Made by a program: the position numbers and the translations under genes
Part shown: positions 15,281 through 23,326 of the stretch, in pieces
Numbering within the stretch: position 1 is the first letter of the stretch
How the letters are laid out: the number at the start of each line of letters is the position of its first letter
NCBI GenBank assembly: GCA_051655155.1
Contig: JBOFZL010000007.1
Location: 1 to 24,355, forward strand
From: JBOFZL01 sp051655155
GTDB taxonomy: Bacteria > Bacillota > Clostridia > Peptostreptococcales > Filifactoraceae
Direction of reading: 5' to 3'
DNA length: 24,355 nt
Notes under the pieces: model-generated
Database searches by the model: none
Seen by the model: the letters and a program-made list of their open reading frames with translations, nothing else
Told to the model about the DNA's origin: nothing

Positions 15281-15309
15281 TGAGAGGCTGTAAGGTTTAC
15301 AGCCCCTCA
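15281..15309 (-). other. Intergenic hairpin between UPF0182 and YcxB-like genes
   Basis: GGCTGTAA and TTACAGCC pair around a three-base loop. The stem extends outward by five more pairs, one of them a G-U wobble. Downstream on the minus strand is ATAACTAAAATTAC, without a U-run, so this is more likely an mRNA processing or stability element, or a leaky terminator, than a full terminator. Confidence 0.6.
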
Positions 15310-15320
15310 ACTTAAAATTA

Positions 15321-18152
15321 TTATGAATAAGACTTCAAAATCTCTCCGATTCTATTTATATAGTTTTCATACTCACTTAAAGAACCCGCTTTTAGTGCCT
15401 CTTGAGCCTTTACAAACAACTCACTGGCCTCTCTTAGTGACGGTAACTCACCTTCTGATATTGGTTTATCCACTGACTCTGTTGCACTTGTATCCACAGC
15501 TTCTCCTCCAACAGTAGTTATCAACGGTTTCTCTGTAGAACCAAACACCTTTTCCAGTGCTTTTTCTAAGGTTTCCTCCATTACTATTTTGTCGTTGTAT
15601 CCAACAATAATCCTCTTAACCTCTGGTATAGCATTTTCCGAATCCGCTCTTATATATAAAGGTTCAACATACAATATAGAACTTTCTATTGGTATCATCA
15701 AGATATGCCCCCTAAGAACTTTAGAACCCCTCGTATCCCATAATGATAAATCTCGTGAAATCACATCATTATTACTTATCTTAGCCTCCATTTGCTCTGG
15801 CCCAATAATAGTCTTATCCTTAGGATAGCGATACAAAATCATCTTCCCATAATTCTCTCCATCATTTCTAGCAATTAGCTGCGCTGTAGCATTTTGCTTT
15901 CCTTTAGGAGTGTACGGTATACTTAAAACAAACTCTGAGTTTTGTTCATGAGGAAGTTTTAATGTAAAGTACAAAGATTCCATTTCTATTATATTATCTG
16001 TCTTAGGTGCATCCACCGTAGGATTCTCCCCTTGATAATAGTTTTCCTTCGGTATATCCCATTTATCTTCTCTATTGTAAAATACATTAGGATCACTCAT
16101 ATGATATGTTCCATACATTTTTGTTTGAATGTCAAACATCTCTTGAGGATACCTTAAATGACTCTTTATGCTATCCGGCATTTCACTCATAGGTTTAAAT
16201 AGCTTTGGAAAAATTTTAGAATAAGTATTAACCATAGGATCTTCCTTATCCACTATATAATATTCTATGTTTCCGTCATATGAATCTACAACTACCTTAA
16301 ATGAGTTTCTAATATAATTAACAGTAGACCCTTCATTAAATGGAGTTGAATATGGATAATTGGATGATAATGTATATCCATCTATTATATATTTGACCCT
16401 TCCCTCATCTATTATTGCATATGGGTTAGTATCATAATTCAAGAAAGGTGCTATCTTTTTTGTTCTGTCCATTATATTTCTATTAATTAAAATTTTACTA
16501 TTACTATCTATTCCACCTGCAATTAAAAGTTTGAAATCAGCATATTTAATAGAATATATCAACTTGTTGAATATGTTCATATTTATTCCTGCTGTCCCAT
16601 CATACTCAACTGTTGCATTTGATTCCCCCTGTGGATAGTCAAACTCCTCCTCACTTGTATTTACAACTACATAGTCATTTGTAAGCTCCCCAAAATATAC
16701 CTGCGGTTTATTCAGATTTAAATTTTCAAATTCAGTTGTAACCGGCACGTTCTTAACTATCATATTAGGCTGTCCTGATGAGGTTAATTCATTAGCTGGC
16801 GACATAGCTATTCCATATCCATGTGTATATTTAAGTCTTGTGTTTACCCAGTTTTGTGCCTTATCTTCTAATCTAGTCTTGTCAATCTCTCTAACCGCTA
16901 AAAACACCTGCGTTAGCTTATTATTTATAGTATATCTATCAATATCAACATCATTAAAATTATAATATCCCCTTAACCCTTGTAGCTGATTATAAGCCTC
17001 TTTTGTAGGTCTATAATCATTTAAACTTATATTACTTATGGTGTCTGGATTTTTTACTAAATCGTCAACTGTTAGGCTCTGATCCACAGCAAAGTCCTTT
17101 ATCTCAATTTTATCCAAACCATATGCCTTATTTGTATACTCTATATTGTATTTTATATACTCTCGTTCTTTAGATAGTTCATTTGGAGATACCACAAAAT
17201 TTTGTATAAACGTATCTGCACCAAAACCTAATACTGTAACAGCAACCAGTGCCACTATACCCTTTGTTGCTGGTTTATAACTCTTCTTCGTTCTTGAAAC
17301 AATTATTAAAATTGCTGTTATAATAGAAATTATAGCCTTTATCCTATACATCCACAAAGTAACATTAATGTCCGTATATCCAGCTCCATATATTGCACCA
17401 CGTGGAGAAAAAAGTAGATTATATGTTGCTAAAAAATCTTTTAATCCCAGTATTATAAAAAATAAAGCACCTAACATGGCTAGCCTAGTTGCTGCCAGAG
17501 TGATTACATCCTTTTTAACTTTCTCTATTTTTGCCTTTGGATTTATCTCTCTAATAACATCATCATCATTATATTCCCTTATTATTGTAGGTGCTTTATA
17601 ACTAAGCATTATCACATAAAATACTACAGTTACAGCCACTACAACAAAGATAAGATTTAACACTATTCCAAAAATCGCTTCAATCAACGGTAACTTAAAC
17701 ACGTAGAAGCTGATATCTTTAAAAAATATCGGATCATTTACATTAAAGTTTGTACTGTTTAAAAACTTTAATATTTCCATCCATAATAATGAAGATATAT
17801 TAAAACTATAAAATATGGATATTAAACCTGATGCTAATGTTAAAATTCTACCTACAAACTTCTTTTCATCAGGAGTTTCTACCAAGTCCATATGTTTATA
17901 ATAACCACTTTTTATTTGTCTAAAATATATTCTTAAAAAAATAAAAAAACCTATAAAAAATGGTATAGCTATATATAATTTTGCAAATACTCTTTTAAGA
18001 TATGTTTCTGTATATCCAACTTCTCTAAACCATGTTAAATCAGTTATAAAATTTAATATACTCCCAAACGACGACACAACTAATACAACTATACATACCA
18101 TCAATATAGGAATTATTTTACTTTTTTTAAACTCAACCCTGCTGCTCCACAT
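15321..18152 (-). CDS. UPF0182 family large membrane protein
   Basis: A 943-residue protein of UPF0182 (PF03699), conserved in clostridia and actinobacteria and of unknown function. The first third has about seven membrane helices, with the recognisable FITDLTWFREVGYTETYLKR region (residues about 35-54) and SFNISSLLWMEI near residue 120. A long domain outside the membrane follows, with sequences such as RGYYNFNDVDIDRY, YTHGYGIAMSPANE (residues about 440-455) and GHILMIPIESSILYVEPLYI. The last 70 residues are a Thr/Ser/Glu-rich linker and a charged helix ending in EILKSYS, typical of the family. GAGGG precedes the ATG, 14 bases after the HPr gene. Its place in the rapZ-whiA-HPr run suggests an envelope role, but this is inference. 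Confidence 0.93.
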   Translation of the reverse strand: MWSSRVEFKKSKIIPILMVCIVVLVVSSFGSILNFITDLTWFREVGYTETYLKRVFAKLYIAIPFFIGFFIFLRIYFRQIKSGYYKHMDLVETPDEKKFVGRILTLASGLISIFYSFNISSLLWMEILKFLNSTNFNVNDPIFFKDISFYVFKLPLIEAIFGIVLNLIFVVVAVTVVFYVIMLSYKAPTIIREYNDDDVIREINPKAKIEKVKKDVITLAATRLAMLGALFFIILGLKDFLATYNLLFSPRGAIYGAGYTDINVTLWMYRIKAIISIITAILIIVSRTKKSYKPATKGIVALVAVTVLGFGADTFIQNFVVSPNELSKEREYIKYNIEYTNKAYGLDKIEIKDFAVDQSLTVDDLVKNPDTISNISLNDYRPTKEAYNQLQGLRGYYNFNDVDIDRYTINNKLTQVFLAVREIDKTRLEDKAQNWVNTRLKYTHGYGIAMSPANELTSSGQPNMIVKNVPVTTEFENLNLNKPQVYFGELTNDYVVVNTSEEEFDYPQGESNATVEYDGTAGINMNIFNKLIYSIKYADFKLLIAGGIDSNSKILINRNIMDRTKKIAPFLNYDTNPYAIIDEGRVKYIIDGYTLSSNYPYSTPFNEGSTVNYIRNSFKVVVDSYDGNIEYYIVDKEDPMVNTYSKIFPKLFKPMSEMPDSIKSHLRYPQEMFDIQTKMYGTYHMSDPNVFYNREDKWDIPKENYYQGENPTVDAPKTDNIIEMESLYFTLKLPHEQNSEFVLSIPYTPKGKQNATAQLIARNDGENYGKMILYRYPKDKTIIGPEQMEAKISNNDVISRDLSLWDTRGSKVLRGHILMIPIESSILYVEPLYIRADSENAIPEVKRIIVGYNDKIVMEETLEKALEKVFGSTEKPLITTVGGEAVDTSATESVDKPISEGELPSLREASELFVKAQEALKAGSLSEYENYINRIGEILKSYS

Positions 18153-18166
18153 ATTCTACCCTCTTC

Positions 18167-18424
18167 CTATAAACTACTATCAATAAACTCACTTATCATT
18201 TTCATCGCTTTTTCTTCATCACTTCCATCTACTATAACTTCAAATTCATTACCATAAGCTACACCTAACCCCATAACTCCTATAATAGACTTTCCATCTA
18301 TCATACTATTTCCCTTCTTTATCATTACCTCTGATTGAAATTTGCTACAAACCTGCACCAACTGCGCTGCTGGACGTGCATGAAGTCCTGTAATATTTTT
18401 AACTACAAATACTTTACTTTCCAT
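18167..18424 (-). CDS. HPr-family phosphocarrier protein
   Basis: An 85-residue HPr-fold protein. His15 in TGLHARPAA is the residue phosphorylated by PTS Enzyme I, and Ser46 in DGKSIIGVMGL is the HPr kinase site, so both regulatory positions are intact. At the equivalent place beside whiA, Bacillus subtilis has Crh, whose position 15 is Gln and which works only in catabolite repression. Here a functional-looking HPr takes that place, so it may serve sugar transport, CcpA signalling or both. GGAGGG lies across the whiA stop codon, three bases from the ATG's gene boundary, indicating coupled translation. Whether another ptsH exists elsewhere cannot be seen. Confidence 0.93.
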   Translation of the reverse strand: MESKVFVVKNITGLHARPAAQLVQVCSKFQSEVMIKKGNSMIDGKSIIGVMGLGVAYGNEFEVIVDGSDEEKAMKMISEFIDSSL

Positions 18425-18427
18425 TTT

Positions 18428-19369
18428 CTACCCTCCTAACTCTTCTGCAATTTGCTGTATTCTTTTTAACCGGTGATTTACTCCTGATTTTCCAAGAGGT
18501 TCACTCATCATTTCACCAAGCTCCTTTAAACTTATATCATAATTTTCTAATCTCAATAAGGCTATTTCCTGTAAATTTTCAGGTAAAGAACTTATACCTA
18601 TTGTATCTCTAATTTTTTCTATAGACTTCACCTGTCTTTTAGCTGCATCTACAGTCTTATTTATATTGGCAGTTTCACAGTTAACTAATCGATTTACATC
18701 ATTTCTAACCTGCTTGCTTATTTTAACATTTTCTAAATGAAGAAGTTGTGTATGTGCACCCATAAGATTTAAAATATCTGATATACTTTCACTTTCTTTT
18801 ATATATATAACCTTTGCTGATTTTCTTTCTATTATTTTTGATTTTAGATTATAACTATTTATCATGTCTCTTATATATTCACTAAGCTCTTCATCTACAG
18901 CAACAATCTCAAAATGATAATTTTTACTTGGATCTGATATCGATCCACTTGCTAAAAAAGCACCTCTTATAAAAGCCCTTTTATTTGCCTCTTTCTTAAA
19001 TATTAAATCTGGTATTGAGCTTAATAAATGAGGATTCCCCCCAACAATTTCAATAATACCGACTTTTTCTAATATTTCATTGGCACCTTGATTGTTTTCT
19101 ATATTTAAAATATAACTACTCTTCTTTAAGTTTGTATTCTTAACTGTATGAATTTCAACATGGATACCAAAACAACTTTTTATCAAAGAAAAAGTCTTTC
19201 TTGCTATCGCTGGATTTTCTGTGGATATCGAAACACCTAATCTTCCAATTCCCATAAGCTTTAATCTTCCTGACAACCTAATTATAGCAGATAACTCTGA
19301 TAATCTTTGTTCTTCATTGTCTGGCATTATTCTAGCTAAATCATTTTTAACCTGTGCCGAAAAAGACAT
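18428..19369 (-). CDS. whiA: DNA-binding protein WhiA
   Basis: A 313-residue WhiA (YvcL) protein, implicated in cell division and chromosome organisation in Firmicutes and in sporulation septation in Streptomyces. The N-terminal start, MSFSAQVKNDLAR, and a LAGLIDADG-like fold, including RGAFLASGSISDPSKNYHFE (near residues 135-155), are diagnostic. The endonuclease catalytic acids are not expected to be functional in this family. The C-terminal helix-turn-helix is in LRLENYDISLKELGEMMSE and KSGVNHRLKRI. AAAGGAG precedes the ATG, and the start overlaps the Nudix gene's stop as TAATG. Normal length. Confidence 0.96.
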   Translation of the reverse strand: MSFSAQVKNDLARIMPDNEEQRLSELSAIIRLSGRLKLMGIGRLGVSISTENPAIARKTFSLIKSCFGIHVEIHTVKNTNLKKSSYILNIENNQGANEILEKVGIIEIVGGNPHLLSSIPDLIFKKEANKRAFIRGAFLASGSISDPSKNYHFEIVAVDEELSEYIRDMINSYNLKSKIIERKSAKVIYIKESESISDILNLMGAHTQLLHLENVKISKQVRNDVNRLVNCETANINKTVDAAKRQVKSIEKIRDTIGISSLPENLQEIALLRLENYDISLKELGEMMSEPLGKSGVNHRLKRIQQIAEELGG

Positions 19370-19788
19370 TATTTTACTCCTTTTTCATATTCTTTTAGAA
19401 CTTTCTTTATAATTTCTCTCTCATCATCATATTTTGCGAGATCTATTGCCCTTTTCATATGCATAAATTTTCCATCTATAAATCCCTCATCTCTTTGAGG
19501 TTGTATATCCGTTTTAGAACAATTCATAAGATACCAATAAACAGTTTTATGCACCATCTTAACATCATTCCACCCTTCATTAAAAGTATAATGAATCTCT
19601 CCAAGATACTTTATTACATTTCCCCTAATTCCACTTTCTTCAAAAACTTCTCTTAATGCTGTACTTTCCTTGTCTTCTCCTGGTTCTATCCTGCCCTTAG
19701 GCAATACCCAATCTCCATTGAACTTCTTTAGTAGTAGTATGGAGTTACCAAAAATCACTGCACCACCTGAACTTAATTCCTCTCGCAA
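19369..19788 (-). CDS. Nudix hydrolase
   Basis: A 139-residue protein with a perfect Nudix box: Gly32, five residues, Glu38, seven residues, then REVFEESGI (46-54). It is expected to hydrolyse a nucleoside diphosphate linked to another group, using Mg2+; the substrate is unknown. The start is a TTG at 19788, supported by AAAGGGGGG six bases upstream and by MREELSSGGAVIF matching a normal Nudix N-terminus. It lies between yvcK and whiA. In Bacillus subtilis the Nudix gene yvcI lies ahead of the rapZ homologue yvcJ, so the same set of genes is present in another order. Confidence 0.9.
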   Translation of the reverse strand: MREELSSGGAVIFGNSILLLKKFNGDWVLPKGRIEPGEDKESTALREVFEESGIRGNVIKYLGEIHYTFNEGWNDVKMVHKTVYWYLMNCSKTDIQPQRDEGFIDGKFMHMKRAIDLAKYDDEREIIKKVLKEYEKGVK

Positions 19789-19803
19789 GATAGACCCCCC
19801 TTT

Positions 19804-20793
19804 CTATATACTCTTTTCTTTATAATGACCTTCAGCTATGTCCATTATAATTTTTGATACTTTTTCTGTATCATGAATAACCTGATTTTTGTCATTAATT
19901 TTCAGAAACTTAGCCTTTGTTATTACTATTCCTTTTTTTCTAATCTCTGATGCCTGTTTTCCATCTATCAATACTTGTATTTGATTTTCGTTTATATACT
20001 TTTCTTCAACTTTTTTAGGTACTATTGTTTCATTCACCAAAATATGATCTATAGTTCCCCCATCAAGATAGTTACATAGACTATCCACATGATTCAAACA
20101 GTTATATCCATCTGTTTCACCATTTTCAGTCATGATATTACACATATAAAGCTTTAGTGCCTTTGACTTTTTTAGTTCAGTTTTTATCTCTGGTATGAGT
20201 ACATTCGCTATTATACTAGTATATAAACTCCCCGGCCCCAAAACTATTATATCTGCACTTTTTATAGCATTTATAGCATCTATATTAGCTTTTGGTGCTT
20301 CTGGTATGAGATGTAAAGATTTGATATTTACTCCTTTTTCTATTGATTTAGGCGCTATCTTTGACTCTCCAATAACTACCTCTCCATTAGATAACACAGC
20401 TCTAAGATGTATATTCTCCATAGAAACAGGTAAAACTCTTCCTTGCACACCTAGCATCCTCGTGGTTTCCTCTATAGCAAGTTCCATATCTCCATAAATT
20501 TCACTTAAAGCCAATATAAAAAGATTTCCAAAATTCTGTCCTGTAAGCCTACCCTCTTTAAACCTATGTTTCATCAACCTTTCCAACGCTGGATCCATAT
20601 TGGATAGAGATAATAGACAATTTCTCATATCTCCCGGTGGCAAAATGTTGTTCTCAACACGAAGAATGCCAGAACCACCTCCATCATCTGCCACAGTAAC
20701 TATTGCTGTAAGATTATCTGTGTATTGTTTAAGCCCTCTGAGTAAATTGCCTTGACCAGTTCCTCCTCCAATTACAACAACCTTTAAACTCAA
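19804..20793 (-). CDS. yvcK: YvcK family protein (gluconeogenesis factor)
   Basis: A 329-residue CofD-fold protein of the YvcK family. In Bacillus subtilis it is required for growth on gluconeogenic carbon sources, binds UDP-sugars, and affects PBP1 localisation and cell shape. Diagnostic sequences are VIGGGTGQGNLLRGLK (7-22), TVADDGGGSGILR (33-45), PPGDMRNCLLSLS, RLTGQNFGNL, and ILGPGSLYTSIIANVLIP. The start is a TTG at 20793 following AGGTGGGAT, which overlaps the rapZ stop codon. There is no in-frame ATG at an equivalent position. It fits between rapZ and whiA as in most Firmicutes, linking nucleotide-sugar status to wall synthesis. Confidence 0.95.
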   Translation of the reverse strand: MSLKVVVIGGGTGQGNLLRGLKQYTDNLTAIVTVADDGGGSGILRVENNILPPGDMRNCLLSLSNMDPALERLMKHRFKEGRLTGQNFGNLFILALSEIYGDMELAIEETTRMLGVQGRVLPVSMENIHLRAVLSNGEVVIGESKIAPKSIEKGVNIKSLHLIPEAPKANIDAINAIKSADIIVLGPGSLYTSIIANVLIPEIKTELKKSKALKLYMCNIMTENGETDGYNCLNHVDSLCNYLDGGTIDHILVNETIVPKKVEEKYINENQIQVLIDGKQASEIRKKGIVITKAKFLKINDKNQVIHDTEKVSKIIMDIAEGHYKEKSI

Positions 20794-20804
20794 AATAATC
20801 CCAC

Positions 20805-21662
20805 CTAACTTAAATTATAGTCTCTATGTTTCTTAAAAACCCTCTTATACGTTTCTTTTAGATGTTCATATAGCTTGTTAGTAATAGTAACTGACCTATG
20901 CTTTCCTCCTGTGCACCCTATAGCTATTGATAACTGCCTTTTCCCTTCATCAATATACTTAGGTATCAAAAAATCTATCATATCAATAAGCTTTTCAAAA
21001 AAGATATTACTATCCTCACTATTCATAACATATTCTTGCACACACTTATCATCACCCGTTAAATTTTTTAATTCCTCCACATAATATGGATTCGGCATGA
21101 ACCTAACGTCAAAAACCAAATCTGCATCCATTGGTGCTCCATGTTTAAACCCAAATGATGAAACTGTAATCATAATTGAAAACTTATCCTCTTCACAAGA
21201 AAATATAGTTGTTATCTCATCTCTTAAATTTTTAGCTGTCAATGTGCTCGTATTTACAATATAATTAGCCTTCGATCTTATTAGCTTAAGCATTTTCTTT
21301 TCCTCTTCAATAGCAGAAATAAGATTGATTTCTTTTCCAAGAGGATGAGCACGCCTACTCATCTTATATCTTTTAACTAAGGTTTCATCATTAGCCTCTA
21401 AAAATAATATTTCATATTCATATCCTAAACTACGAAGCTGTTCTAACTCTTTGTTTAAATCATCAAAAAACTTATATCCTCTTGCATCAATCCCTATGGC
21501 TAACCTATCCAATCCACCCTTAGAATTAACACTAATTTCAGCTATCTTTGATAGAAGAGCAGGTGGTAAATTATCTACGCAATAATAACCATTATCTTCC
21601 AATGAATTTAAAGCTTCTGATTTGCCAGAACCAGAAAGTCCAGTTACAATTATAATTTTCAT
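20805..21662 (-). CDS. rapZ: RNase adapter/nucleotide-binding protein RapZ (YvcJ)
   Basis: A 285-residue P-loop protein with Walker A GLSGSGKS (8-15), the neighbouring NGYYCVDNLPP, IDARG, and the C-terminal GCTGGKHRSV, all typical of the RapZ/YvcJ family. In Escherichia coli RapZ guides RNase E to a small RNA controlling glucosamine-6-phosphate synthase. In Bacillus the orthologue is a nucleotidase affecting competence, and an RNA-adapter role is unproven there. Because the host is a Firmicute, the YvcJ role is the safer reading. AGGAGAG precedes the ATG, eight bases from the PHP gene's stop. Confidence 0.95.
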   Translation of the reverse strand: MKIIIVTGLSGSGKSEALNSLEDNGYYCVDNLPPALLSKIAEISVNSKGGLDRLAIGIDARGYKFFDDLNKELEQLRSLGYEYEILFLEANDETLVKRYKMSRRAHPLGKEINLISAIEEEKKMLKLIRSKANYIVNTSTLTAKNLRDEITTIFSCEEDKFSIMITVSSFGFKHGAPMDADLVFDVRFMPNPYYVEELKNLTGDDKCVQEYVMNSEDSNIFFEKLIDMIDFLIPKYIDEGKRQLSIAIGCTGGKHRSVTITNKLYEHLKETYKRVFKKHRDYNLS

Positions 21663-21670
21663 AAACTCTC

Positions 21671-22387
21671 CTATCTACAATTTATTATTGACGATACAGA
21701 TATATTTGCTCTTTCAATATTTTTAAAAGCCTTGCCCAAATTTCCTATGTCTTCCTTTTTATGTGCATCTGCACCTACAATATATCTAAGATCTTCTATA
21801 TCCTTAATTTCCATTAGTTGTTCATAAGATAGATTATTATGATGATTACTTATTTCTAAAGCCACCCCATATTTAGCAGCTGTTAAAGCAACTTCTCTTG
21901 TTAAAATCCGTCCTTTATCCCCAGGATGAGTTATCGCTATTATTTTATTGTTTTTTATGGTATTAATAATAGCTTTTGTATTATATTCCACTTCCACATG
22001 TTTTAAACTCTTTATATAGTTAAAGGTATGATTCCTTATAGTTCGAAAACTTGATGGCTTACTTCCAAAATGATAACCGGCCATTACGTAATCTACTAAA
22101 TTATAAATTTTATCGTCGATATCAATATTTCCATACTCATCCAAAATGTTAGCCTCTACCCCAAATAAAATATCTATATCTTTATATTTCTCCCTTAATC
22201 GCTCTATCTCTGACTTCATCTTATCATAATCTTTATATTTAACACCAAATCCCATATGTTTGTAGCCATGATCAGAAATTCCAATTTTCTCTAACCCAAC
22301 ATACCTTGCTGCATTTACAAGGTCTTCCATAGTCATCTTTCCATCACTATAAAAGGTATGGCTGTGATACTCTGCAAACTGCTTCAT
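21671..22387 (-). CDS. PHP domain phosphoesterase (YcdX-like)
   Basis: A 238-residue PHP-fold protein with the complete metal-binding set: His8 and His10 with Asp15 (HSHTFYSD), His40 (ISDHG), Glu78 (GVEAN), His106 (AGYHFGS), His154 (THPGDKG), and Asp207 and His209 (GADAHKK). It should be an active trinuclear metal phosphoesterase, resembling YcdX or histidinol-phosphatase relatives. There are no other his genes nearby, so a histidine role is unlikely. Its start overlaps the murB stop (TAATG), with AGGAGAGG upstream, and rapZ follows by eight bases. Its fixed place between murB and rapZ hints at a sugar-phosphate or nucleotide substrate, which is inference only. Confidence 0.9.
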   Translation of the reverse strand: MKQFAEYHSHTFYSDGKMTMEDLVNAARYVGLEKIGISDHGYKHMGFGVKYKDYDKMKSEIERLREKYKDIDILFGVEANILDEYGNIDIDDKIYNLVDYVMAGYHFGSKPSSFRTIRNHTFNYIKSLKHVEVEYNTKAIINTIKNNKIIAITHPGDKGRILTREVALTAAKYGVALEISNHHNNLSYEQLMEIKDIEDLRYIVGADAHKKEDIGNLGKAFKNIERANISVSSIINCR

Positions 22388-23310
22388 TAAACCTCTCCTA
22401 TAATCTTAACTTCCTCTTCAAGTAATACATTATATTTATCATACACAGTTTTTTTGATAAACCCTAAAAATTCCACCATTTCTTCACACGTAGCTGCTTC
22501 TTTATTAATGACAAAACCTGAATGTATGTTGGAAACCATTGCATCTCCAAAAGCTACACCCTTCAACCCACTATCTTCAATAAGCTTACCTGCATAATAC
22601 CCAACCGGTCTTTTAAATGTAGAGCCTGCACTATAGGATGAAAGCGGTTGTTTTGTTCTTCTTCTAAAAGTAAATTCATTGGTAATTGACCTTATCTCTT
22701 CATAAGACCCCTTTTCAAATTCCATTTCAACCTCTAACACTATCAGATTATCCTTTATAACCTTTGAATTTCTATATTCAAATTCCATCTCTTCATTTGT
22801 AAATTCCAATATAGTCCCATTTTCATCTATACATTTTACCCTTGTTATTATATCTTTCATCTCTCCACCATAAGCACCTGCGTTCATAGCTGTACCTCCA
22901 CCTATGGTTCCTGGTATTCCACTGGCAAACTCAAATCCCTTTAACTCAGCTTCTGCAATTTTCCTAGCTATCGTAGAAAGCAATATTCCACTTTCACAAA
23001 TCACCTTATTACCTTCTATTCTATGCTTTCTAAAATTATCACTTATCTTGATAACTATTCCTCTTATTCCCTTATCTCTTACAAGAAGATTGCTTCCATT
23101 ACCCATAACAATAAAAGGAGTATTTGAATGCTTTAAATATTTAATTAAAGAAACAATTTCATCGATAGTTTTAGGCATAACAATAAAATCTGCTGGCCCA
23201 CCTATTCTAAAAGATGTATGATTCTTCATTAAGTCATTACAAACGATACTATCTTTTCCAACAATATCTTTTAATTCCTGTTCAAGCTTCTCAAGACTTG
23301 TTCTCTCCAT
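22387..23310 (-). CDS. murB: UDP-N-acetylenolpyruvoylglucosamine reductase
   Basis: Reduces UDP-GlcNAc-enolpyruvate to UDP-MurNAc with FAD and NADPH in peptidoglycan precursor synthesis. The 307 residues are typical of the type II form found in Firmicutes. FAD-domain sequences include MGNGSNLLVRDKGIRG and GIPGTIGGGTAMNAGAYGGEM (residues about 139-159). YRNSKV carries the substrate-binding Arg, SSYSAGSTFKRP the catalytic-type Ser, and the C-terminal end LLEEEVKIIGEV the final Glu. GGAGG precedes the ATG at 23310, which lies 16 bases after the DUF362 gene. All expected motifs are intact. Confidence 0.96.
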   Translation of the reverse strand: MERTSLEKLEQELKDIVGKDSIVCNDLMKNHTSFRIGGPADFIVMPKTIDEIVSLIKYLKHSNTPFIVMGNGSNLLVRDKGIRGIVIKISDNFRKHRIEGNKVICESGILLSTIARKIAEAELKGFEFASGIPGTIGGGTAMNAGAYGGEMKDIITRVKCIDENGTILEFTNEEMEFEYRNSKVIKDNLIVLEVEMEFEKGSYEEIRSITNEFTFRRRTKQPLSSYSAGSTFKRPVGYYAGKLIEDSGLKGVAFGDAMVSNIHSGFVINKEAATCEEMVEFLGFIKKTVYDKYNVLLEEEVKIIGEV

Positions 23311-23326
23311 TCTTAAACCTCCATAA

